Shown: positions 21,443 to 30,707 of the stretch, piece by piece | How positions within the stretch are numbered: position 1 is the stretch's first letter | How the letters are laid out: each line of letters starts with the position of its first letter | Assembly: GCF_000143415.4 (NCBI RefSeq) | Contig: NW_003314262.1 | Span: forward strand, 757,431-789,349 | From: Selaginella moellendorffii | Lineage: Eukaryota > Streptophyta > Lycopodiopsida > Selaginellales > Selaginellaceae | Reading direction: 5' to 3' | Length of the DNA: 31,919 nucleotides | Made by a program: the position numbers and the translations under genes | Notes under the pieces: model-generated | The model's input: only the letters and a program-made list of their open reading frames with translations | What the model was told of the DNA's origin: nothing | The model's database searches: none

Positions 21443-23836
21443 TGTTCCTTAGTCCGACTTTTATTGGTGCTCAAGTATATCACCACTAGTGTTGGCATCG
21501 GAAGGTCCGAGGAGTGGGCCTATCCTTGAGGAGTAGCAAGTCGGGAAGACATGGCTCTCCATTACAGTTCATGTGTGAACTTGTAGACGAGGTGGTGGAT
21601 AGAAAAGGGCCAATAATGGAACGACTTTGGGATCTTGGGAATAGTGCAAGGTTTTCCTCATATAGTTGAGGTTGGTGCTCATGAATGTGAGACCAAAGGT
21701 AATGACCGTGGAAGGTCAAATACGGAAGAGGACTCAAGTCCTTGAAATGGTAGCCGGGGCTACCTCTAATAAATGCTGGAACAACCCAAGGAGTTGGGGG
21801 TGTATTAAGTGGATGAGTTGGTGTTCTCATCACATGGACAAGTAGTCCTAAGGGGCAAAGGTTGCCCCCAGAGAACAAAATCAAGTGTCGGAGTAACACT
21901 TGTGAAAATAGTCCTTTTGAGTAGGATAGGAATGCAAGAAGTGTATTCCAGTGAGCTAGTGCCTCACAAGTAGGACCTTACGGGTCTGTGGATTGACCAA
22001 GTCCAAAACTGCTGGATGACTCAAGTAGAGTCAACGGATGGTCCTAAAAGGACTGATGGAAGCATTTGGACTGAGGTGTGTTGTACCCCACAAAGGATGG
22101 GGGGGGATCATAGGATCCAAGGATGAGAACAAAGGGTATCTCATCAATGGCAGAATGTGCCATGCTAAAGTTATGGGAAAGGTGTTCCCAGAAGAAAACA
22201 ACTTTGACATAAAGTTGTGTGTGACCTCTATGGTGCAGTGCTAACGGATGGTTGGCATGAGAAAGAGCGGTGTTGGTCTTGGCAAAGACTTAGACACGAA
22301 GGGGAAATGTCATAGAGGTAGGCTCGTGGAGCCGATGGTGTGGAGACACCAAATGTGCCAAGGTGTGATACCTTGAGGCTATGTTGGTGGGTTCATGAGA
22401 ACCCCTTGCCAAAGGAATCCCAATGGAAATGGGAATAGCATAGCCTAAGTTGCAGAGCATGCAGTTGGAGTGTGGTGACCCAGATAATGATGGAGGTGTG
22501 AAAGCACCAAGCAATGAGTTGTAGGACTTGACAACTATGAGGCAACTAAGCAAGAGGTGCAAAATAACTGGTTAAACGGGTAGAAGGTAGCTACCCAAGA
22601 CTTCTTAATAGCATAAGGAAGTTGGATATACCCTTACGGGGGATAAGTTGCTTGTGTTGCGATATAGTAAGTCAATGTCATAAAAGGAAATACTCATTGT
22701 CAAGAAAGCCATCATTGGGACACCTGAACACTCTAGAACACCAGAAGGTGGTATTTGATGTCGCGAGGGCAATGGAGAAAGCCCAAGGGACTAAGTCCCT
22801 AGCGAATGATGGATAGAAGGTGCTATCCAAATGTCCAAGGTTGCGGAGACAGGAGAGGACTGTCTACCCGAGTTGGACAAAGCCAAAAATGGAATTTTGG
22901 CAAGGCTAGTGATGGGCATGTAAAGGCCCATAAGCAACAATGTAATCCCAGTGTGTGGGATTATAAGGTGAGCATACCCGGATTGAGGAACCACTCCCTA
23001 GGCTATTGGGTAGGTTCATCCCTAAGAATACTTGCTAAAGCAAGATAGAAAGTGCAAAGCTATCCTCCCGGTTTGGAGGAGAATGACCAAAGGAAAGGTG
23101 TGAAGCCAAAAAGCAAGAAGTAAGGGGATAGAACCGAACCGTAGGAATCAAAGGGCATAACCAAGGTTGGGTATGCCAGCTGGGAGTGGAAAATCAAGTG
23201 GGGGCTCAAGGGTGTTGCCGCTAGCAACCGTGATGCCATGGAGAGTCTAAAATATGGAATTGTCCATGTTAGACTATATGGCATTTGGAAGGCTTGCAAA
23301 AAGGGAGGCCTTAGCAAGCTGAGGGATAGAGTTCCTTCAAGGTTCCCAAAGACGATTCTAGGTAGCGTAGTACCTAGAAAGGCCAAGTGTAAATGGTTCA
23401 TGGAACGCGCGAAATCAGAGTGGCGCAGCAGAAGCGTGGTCTTGAAGCTTGCCATGAGGCAAGGTTATCAAGGTTAGGGAAGTAGTTCCCGAGTGTTCAA
23501 AGAGAGGGCTTTGAATGAAAGTCGATGGTCAAGGACTTTCACGCTTATGCAGGAACCATGTTACAATGGTTGGAGAACTTGCCAAGTGAGATTGGCACGT
23601 CGGGGGAACAAAGACCCTAGTTGAAGGTGATAAATTCAAAAAGGGTGGGCCATGGGGCCGAGCATGGAGGAGTCCATGCATGATCACAGACATGTCAAGT
23701 GAGAGGACTTGGCAGTGTGGAGGAACTAGGTTCCTAAGCTGTGATCTGTAGCGCACTTTAAAAATAGGTTGGTGCACCGGCGTGGGGAGTCACGCCAGGC
23801 ATCTAGTGTGATGCCGTCCGTAGATGCATATACGGA

Positions 23837-23891
23837 GGTTGGGTTCGAGTCCCGACCCTCTAGTGCTTGGGTTCGAGTCCCAAATCACTAG
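23837..23891 (+). other. Tandem tRNA T-arm-like hairpins
   Basis: Two successive hairpins each carry a 7-nt TTCGAGT loop on a GGG/CCC-based stem: 23839-23855 (TTGGG / CCCGA, one wobble) and 23867-23883 (TTGGG / CCCAA, perfect). The second is enclosed by CTAGTG/CACTAG (23860-23865, 23886-23891). GGTTCGAGTCC matches the RNA polymerase III B-box consensus (GGTTCGANNCC). No A box, anticodon arm or acceptor pairing is found at tRNA spacing, so it is not a tRNA gene. The young copy keeps the pair at 28111-28163 with one stem mismatch. Confidence 0.75.
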
Positions 23892-25734
23892 GGCGTGGTG
23901 ATGGTTTGGAATATGAGGACACTCATATTTCGGTGGTCATGGACTCTCAGTGGGGAGACTGGTTTGGGCACACCGCCAAGTGAGGGATGCCTCGGAGTCG
24001 TGATGCACGGTTAAATCGCTTAGTGTGAAAGCTCAGCATATCTAACTTGAACACTTTGGTGCAAGTGGCACCAAGGTCGTGGTGAGTGAGATGGGGACAC
24101 CTAATCTCAGTTGCTATGAACCCTTGGCCGTAAGGGCTAGCTTGGGTGCACCGCCAAGTGTGGGGGATGCCCCCGGGGTTATAGTCAACAACTTGGAGGT
24201 CTAGAAAACCAAGTACCTCTTGGCAACTCTGTTAAGGTGCCAAGGTGAGATCACTAGGTGATCTTATGGCCAGATAAGGACAAGGTCCTTGGTTGGCTAA
24301 GGAATGAAGTTCCTAGTTCAAAATGTTGAAATTGAACTGTTTAAGGTGGTGTGGCTTGGTCGTGATAACTAAGTGGGAAGAGCACCTAAGGGAAATAAAC
24401 TATGTCCGTGCGATGGCATAGTGAGTCCGAGGAAAGTAGTCTCTATAAAAGACCCATGGGAGGGTCACGAAGTTGGGCCGTGGATAGAGCCCATAGCAGA
24501 AGATGCTAAAGAGACGTACTAGGGGTGAATGTCCTCCGGACTTGGCAAAGAAGAGTCTTTGCTATGGAACCAAAACAATACCTCAAGGAGGGAGGTAGAG
24601 ATTCGATGTTGCTTGGTGCAACAATCAACGGATAGGAGCAAAAGATGAGTGGCTAAGATAGGGCCGTGGAATCCCTTGGAAGGAATCCAAGTGACAAAGT
24701 TAGGCGAGGAACACTAATGTGTTGGACGCTAACAATGTAAGCGACTAAATTTTGCATTTTACTTTAGTCACTTAACCACACCTCTGACCACTTGGAGGAG
24801 TCTCATTGACAACCTCCATAAGTCCAACTCAGGACTTGGGGCTTGCTAGCCCCGAGAATGGCATCCATGCCACTCAACCTTAGCACTTGGTCCAAGTGCT
24901 CCACGTGTCCGATCCCATGATCGACACCCCAAGGTATCACCGACGTACCGGCTCGTTACGCTAAGGCCATGCCCATTTACCTTAGTCACACTGGTGGTCC
25001 AACACCACTTGCATCACCGTCTTGGCCCTCCAAGACTAGGCAAACCATCCGTGAGTGGTCATCTCAGATCCACTCCTTAGCATCCTTAGGATGCCCACCA
25101 ACAAGGGGAATAGCCTTCCCCAATATCCCTCTGTCAGTCCCCACTAAGTCCCTTTCTGCCCCTGGCCGTGTTTGCCAACACTGCCACTGGATCGAGACCC
25201 ACAGGCCCGACCACTAAGTCCCATGGTCCTCTGGGACTTCCTCACCACACGACTGTGTCCTTGGTCACTACCCCAGAGGACTGCTCCTCTTCCTTTCCAC
25301 AGTCTGGGCCTTTGGGACAACATTTCGGAACACCGTGGCCTTACGCGAGCCACCTGGGTACTCTTCTCGCCTTCTGCCCTTGGGTGCTCTAGCCATGGGC
25401 TTAGAGCGGGTTCCGTTGAGCCACACCAGGTATCCAAGTAGGTAGTGCCACCCACACTTGGACTGGGAGCATCGGCCAGTCGATCTCCCGGGGGAACTAG
25501 AGCCGGCTCTTGAACACTTCACCAAGCTACCCCACTTGTCGGTCTGTGTTCACTCTAGTCTTGGACTTCCCAGTGGGCAGCTCATCACCCAACACTGGGT
25601 CTGGCCTTCCTGGGCCAAACTGGCCTTTCCTGGCCAAACTGGCTCCACTGCAGTCCTCCCCCTACTATACTTTTGGAGCTCACCAAACCCCCCAGGGTCT
25701 GGGAGACGAACGCTTTGGGCTTTCACCCTCTCAG

Positions 25735-26375
25735 ACTCGAACTCGGACTCGGACTCGGACTCGGACTCGGGCTCAGGCTCGGGCTCGGTCTCGGCCTCGG
25801 CCTCGGTCTCGTTCTCGGTCCCGATCTCGGTCTCGGTCTCGGTCTCGGTCCCGGTCTGGGTCTCAACTTCGGACTCCATCTCGGACTCCATCTCGGACTC
25901 CATCTCGGGTCCATCTCGGACTCCATCTCGGGTCCATCTCGGACTCCATTTCGGGTCCATTTCGGGTCCATCTCGGGTCCATCTCGGACTCCATCTCGGA
26001 CTCCATTTCGGGTCCATCTGGGGTCCACCTCGGACTCCATTTCGGGTCCATCTCGGACTCCATCTCGGGTCCATCTCGGACTCCATCTTGGACTCCATTT
26101 CGGGTCCATCTCGGGTCCACCTCGGACTCCATCTCGGACTCCATTTCGGGTCCATCTCGGGTCCACCTCGGACTCCATCTCGGGTCCATCTCGGACTCCA
26201 CTTCAGACTCCAACTCGGGTCCATCTCGGACTCCACTTCGGACTCCAACTCGAGTCCATCTCGGACTCCACTTCGGACTCCAACTCGAGTCCATCTCGGA
26301 CTCCACTTTGGACTCCAACTCGAGTCCATCTCGGACTCCACTTCGGACTCCAACTCGAGTCCATCTCGGACACTT
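25735..26375. repeat. CTCGGA hexamer / 12-mer minisatellite in LTR
   Basis: 25735-25868 is built from CTCGG(A/G/T/C) hexamers. From about 25868 to 26375 it changes to units of CTCGGACTCCAT and CTCGGGTCCAT, and near the right end to CACTTCGGACTCCAACTCG-type units. The absence of stop codons in the unit opens frames of 150-402 codons on both strands, reading SR-, TETE- or DSDS-like peptides; these are not genes. The 5' LTR has the same array (31707 on), with two extra hexamers at its start. Confidence 0.95.
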
Positions 26376-26715
26376 CCACGTGTCATGTGTTGGTCCTTTT
26401 GGGTCCCTTTTTGGAGCCTCGCTTTTTGCTCGCTTCGTGCTCGTTCCTTGAGCACTTCTTTGGGAGTTCCACTCTCGCTCTTGACTTTTCAAGTCGGAGC
26501 TTTTGGTCCAAACGTGTTACGCTCGTTTGGCTCTCGCTTCGGCCACTACCACGTGGCACCCTTTCCGGCTCCACTTTGGGGCCTAGGGATTTTGTGTCTC
26601 ACAACTCCACCACCCATAGACGAAGTTCGATGTCCTCATCGAACGGTAAAACATTTCGTAAAGTAACACTCACATGTGTTATCATTTCCATCCTTGGCAC
26701 CTAGCCAATATTTGT

Positions 26716-26790
26716 CAATGGTTTGACATTGAAGGCTCACCATGCCTTTTGCATATGCCTCAATGGTTGACACCAAAGGCTCACCATGCA
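26716..26790. repeat. 45-bp tandem duplication in LTR
   Basis: Two diverged copies 45 bp apart share CAATGGTT.GACA and AAGGCTCACCATGC (26716 and 26761). The first contains the small hairpin CAATG/CATTG. Confidence 0.75.
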
Positions 26791-27252
26791 TTGCCTATCT
26801 TCTAAGGAGGGTAGTCTCCCCAACTTAGAGACTGATTGGACCACATGTAGTGGTTTTCTCCTTTTATTGGTTTAGTTCTCGCTAAACCTCTTAAAGACCC
26901 TTCTCTAAGTCAATCCCACTACTCCTTGAGTAGTCTCAATTTCCTTCTAGTGAATGTTTGCACCTTGGAACTTTTACTCTTTTGACTTTTGGAAGTCAAT
27001 TTCCTAGGTGTCTCCAACACCTTGCATTGCACAGATTGTGCGACTCCACTTCCCTATCCTAGGAAGTTCATTACTTGAGGGCACCATCATCCTCTCTTTT
27101 ATTTCGTGCCACCTTGGGCACTAAGTTCCATTTATCACACTTTGTGCTAGGGTTGTCCATCGCCCTATCATTTGGCTACCTTACCGCTCCCTCCCTTGGA
27201 GCTTCCACTTTCGCCAAATCGGAGCAATTCGGAATCCATCCTTGGAAACACA

Positions 27253-27263
27253 CTTCCTTTCCC
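27253..27263 (-). promoter_or_regulatory. Polypurine tract, copy 2
   Basis: The minus strand reads GGGAAAGGAAG immediately before the 3' LTR (TGTGTTTCC...). Such a tract primes plus-strand DNA synthesis. Its position fixes the right boundary of the 3' LTR. Confidence 0.8.
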
Positions 27264-30200
27264 ACAATTTGTTAGCGTCCAACACATTAGTGTTCCTTGC
27301 CTAACTTTGTCACTTGGATTCCTTCCCAGGGATTCCACGGCCCTATCTTGGCCACTCATCTTTTGCTCCTATCCGTTGATTGTTGCACCAAGCAACATCG
27401 AATCTCTACCTCCCTCCTTGAGGTATACTTTTGATTCCATAGCAAAGGCTTTGCTTTGCCAAGACTAGGGTGTTCACCCCTAGTAAGTCTCTTTTAGCAT
27501 CTTCTACTGTGGGCTCTATCCTCGGCCCAACTTTGTGACTCTCTCATGGGTCTCTTTAGAGACTACTTTCCTTGGACACACTATGCCATCGCAATGACAT
27601 AGCTCATTTCCCTAAGGTGCTTTTCCCACTTGGTCACCTTGACCAAGCCACACCATCATCAATAGTTCAAATCAACACTTTGAACTAGGAACCTTATTCC
27701 TTAACCCAAACAAGGACCTTGTCCCTATTTAGCCACAAGATCACCTAGTGATCTCACCTCGGCACCTTAACAGGTTTGCCAATAAGTACTAGGTCTTCCA
27801 GACCTTTAACTTGTTAACTACGACCCCGGGGGCATCCCCCACACTTGGCGGTGTGCCCAAGCCAACCCTTCCGGCCAAGGGTCCATAGCAACTGAGATTA
27901 GGTGTCCCCATCTCACTCACCACGTCCTTGGTGCCACTTGCACCAAAGCGTTCAAGTTAGATATGCCGAGCTTTCACACTAAGCAATCTAACCGTGCATC
28001 ACGACTCCGAGGCATCCCTCACTTGGCGGTGTGCCCAAACCAGTCTCCCCACTGAGAGTCCATGACCACCGAAATAGGAGTGTCCTCATATTCCAAACCA
28101 TCACCACGCCCTAGTGATTTTGGACTCGAACCCAAGCACTAGAGGGTCGGGACTCGAACCCAACCTCCGTATATGCATCTACGGACGGCATCACACAAGA
28201 TGCCTGGCGTGACTCCCCACGCCAGTGCACCAACTTATTTTTAAAGCGCGCTACAGATCACAGTTTAGGAACCTAGTTCCTCCACACTGCCAAGTCCTCT
28301 CACTTGACATGTCTGTGATCATGCATGGACTCCTCCATGCTTGGCCCCATGGCCCACCCTTTTTGAAGTTATCACCTTCAACTAGGGTATTTGTTCCCCC
28401 GACGTGCCAATCTCGCTTGGCAAGTCCTCCGACCACGGTAACATGGTTCCTGCATAAGCGTGAAAGTCCTTGACCATCGACTTTCGTTCAAAGCTCTCTC
28501 TTTGAACACTCGGGAACTACTTCCCTAACCTTGATAGCCTTGCCTTATGGCAAGCTTCAAGACCACGCTTCTGCTGTGCCACTCTGATTTCGCGCGTTCC
28601 ATGAACCATTTACACTTGGCCTTTCTAGGTACTAAGCTACCTGGAATCGTCTTTGGGAACCTTGAAGGAACTCTGTCCCTCAGCTTGCTAAGGCCTCCCT
28701 TTTTGCAAGCCTTCAAAATGCCACATAGTCTAACATGGACAATTCCATATTTTAGACTCTCCATGGCATCACGGTTGCTAGCGGCAACACCCTTGAGCCC
28801 CCACTTAATTCTCCACTCCCAGCTGGCATAACCAACCTTGGTTATGCCCTTTGATTCCTATGGTTCGGTTCTATCCCCTTACTCCTTGCTTTTTGGCTTC
28901 ACACCTTTCCTTTGGTCATTCTCCTCCAGACCAGGAGGATAGCTTTGCACTTTCTATCACGCTTTAGCAAGTATTCTTAGGGATGAACCTACCCAGTAGC
29001 CTAGGGAGTGGTTCCTCAATCCGGGTATGCTCACCTTATAATCCCACACACTGGGATTACATTGTTGCTTATGGGCCTTTATATGCCCATCACTAGCCTT
29101 GCCAAAATTCCATTTTTGGCTTTGTCCAACTCGGGTAGACAGTCCTCTCCTGTCTCCGCAACCTTGGACATTTGGATAGCACCTTCTATCTATCATTCGC
29201 TAGGGACTTAGTCCCTTGGGCTTTATCCATTGCCCTCGCGACATCAAACACCACCTTCTGGTGTTCTAGAGTGTCCGGGTGTCCCAATGATGGCTTTCTT
29301 GACAACGAGTATTTCCTTTTATGACATTGACTTACTATATCGCAACACAAGCAACTTATCCCCCGTAAGGGTATATCCAACTTCCTTATGCTATTAAGAA
29401 GTCTTGGGTAGCTACCTTCTACCCGTTTAACCAGTTATTTTGCACCTCTGGCTTAGTTGCCTCATAGTTGTCAAGTCCTACAACTCATTGCTTGGTGCTT
29501 TCACACCTCCATCATTATCTGGGTCACCACACTCCAATTGCATGCTCTGCAGCTTAGGCTATGCCATTCCCATTTCCATTGGGATTCCTTTGGCAAGGGG
29601 TTCTCATGAACCCACCAACATAGCCTTAAGGTATCACACCTTGGCACATTTGGTGTCTCCACACCATCGGCTCCACGAGCCTACCTCTATGACATTTCCC
29701 CTTCGTGTCTAAGTCTTTGCCAAGACCAACACCGCTCTTTCTCATGCCAACCATCCATTAGCACTGCCCTATAGAGGTTATACACAACTTTATGTCAAAG
29801 TTGTTTTCTTCTGGGAACACCTTTCCCATAACTTTAGCATGGCACATTTTGCCATCAATGAGATACCCTCTGTTCTCATCCTTGGATCCTATGATCCCCC
29901 CCCATCCTTTGTGCGGTACAACACACCTCAGTCCAAATGCTTCCATCAGTCCTTTTAGGACCATCCCTTGACTCTACTTGAGTCATCCAGCAGTTTTGGA
30001 CTTGGTTAATCCACAGACCTGTAAGGTCCTACTTGTGAGGCACTAGCTCACTGGAATACACTTCTTGCATTCCTGTCCTACTCAAAAGGACTATTTTCAC
30101 AAGTGTTACTCCGACACTTGATTTTGTTCTCTGGGCAACCTTTGCCCCTTAGGACTACTTGTCCATGTGATGAGAATACCAACTCATCTCTAAGTACACC

Positions 30201-30692
30201 CCCCAATTCCTTGGGTTTTTCCAGCATTTATTAAAGGTAGCCCCGGCTACCACTTCAAGGACTTGAGTCCTCTTCCGTATTTGACCTCCCACAGTCATTA
30301 CCTTTGGTCTCACATTCATGAGCACCAACCTCAACTATATGAGGATAATCTTGTGACTCCTTTATTGTTTTGGAGTCTCTATCTTTCCCGTGATCCCAAC
30401 TTTAGTTGTTTACCACAACAACCTTAGCCAATTTGCTGAGACAAATGCTCATCCGGATCACATCCTCAACTCAATGAGGAAAACCTTGCACTGTTCCCAA
30501 GATCCCAAAGTCGTTCCATTATTGGCCCTTTTCTATCCACCACCTCGTCTACAAGTTCACACATGAATTGTAATGGAGAGCCATGTCTTCCCGACTTGCT
30601 ACTCCTCAAGGATAGGCCCACTCCTCGGACCTTCCGATGCCAACACTAGTGGTGATATACTTGAGCACCAATAAAAGTCAGACTAAGGAACA
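27264..30692 (-). mobile_element. Family A copy 2: internal region, non-coding
   Basis: This is the inverted homologue of 21443-24735. It keeps the hairpins seen in copy 1, for example ACAACTTT/AAAGTTGT (29788-29808) and GGCTC/GAGCC (29670-29682), and it retains the 135-bp piece lost from copy 1 (between the repeats at 30329-30344 and 30464-30479). The largest open frames (60-94 codons) face both ways and have no retrotransposon motif. The enzymes for its mobility must come from another element. Confidence 0.85.
28111..28163 (-). other. T-arm-like hairpin pair, copy 2
   Basis: This is the counterpart of 23837-23891. On the minus strand two TTCGAGT loops recur with TTGGG-type stems. The stem nearer the 3' end has one mismatch (CCAAA for CCCAA). 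The flanking CTAGTG/CACTAG arms are intact. Confidence 0.7.
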
Positions 30693-30704
30693 GCTCCGAT
30701 ACCA
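30693..30704 (-). promoter_or_regulatory. Primer-binding site (tRNA-iMet type), copy 2
   Basis: The minus strand reads TGGTATCGGAGC, 3 nt after the 5' LTR end, identical to copy 1 and one base from the initiator-Met consensus. Confidence 0.9.
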
Positions 30705-30707
30705 AAT

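Larger units (their letters stand above)
21428..24735 (+). mobile_element. Family A copy 1: internal region, non-coding
   Basis: The internal region runs from the ATT spacer and primer-binding site (21431-21442) to GACGCTAACAA. It is homologous, inverted, to 27253-30707. Open frames of 60-137 codons occur on both strands but match nothing I know, and the two copies agree as DNA, not as protein. There is no gag, protease, reverse transcriptase or integrase motif, so the element is non-autonomous. The region is full of short perfect hairpins (for example 22198-22218, 22336-22351, 22359-22375, 22389-22404, 23721-23735, 23779-23796, 23798-23815, 24248-24264, 24276-24290). It is missing a 135-bp piece kept by the other copies (junction 21656-21671). 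It is cut at 24735 by the inverted young copy, about 16 bp short of where the polypurine tract should be. Confidence 0.85.
24736..27252 (-). mobile_element. Family A copy 2: complete 3' LTR (2517 bp)
   Basis: On the plus strand the LTR starts TGTAAGCGACTAAATTTTGC and ends GGAAACACA, giving TG...CA ends on the minus strand. The boundaries are set by the matching copy at 30708, by the break in copy 1, and by the polypurine tract. It contains dense hairpins (24820-24837, 24838-24853, 24860-24871, 24883-24899, 24910-24923, 25080-25094, 25105-25121, 25275-25290), a 20-bp duplication around GGCCAAACTGGCC (about 25605-25650), the minisatellite (25735-26375) and a 45-bp tandem duplication at 26716-26790 (CTCACCATGC). 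No promoter was identified with confidence. Confidence 0.88.

Noticed and set aside
23060-23477. Frames conserved between the two internal regions (for example 23238-23477 and 28525-28764)
   Set aside because: The two copies are only a few per cent diverged as DNA, so any frame is conserved; frames exist on both strands and match no known protein.
23837-23891. tRNA gene
   Set aside because: Only T-arm-like hairpins are present; no acceptor, D or anticodon arm at proper spacing.
24443-24456. TCTATAAAAG as a TATA box in the copy 1 internal region
   Set aside because: Not kept in copy 2 at the same place and no transcript feature follows.
25735-26375. CRISPR-like array
   Set aside because: Units are contiguous and degenerate with no unique spacers; the context is a plant LTR.
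25458-26704. Overlapping open frames of 150-402 codons on both strands
   Set aside because: They exist because the minisatellite unit lacks stops; composition is pure repeat and they extend only into LTR DNA.
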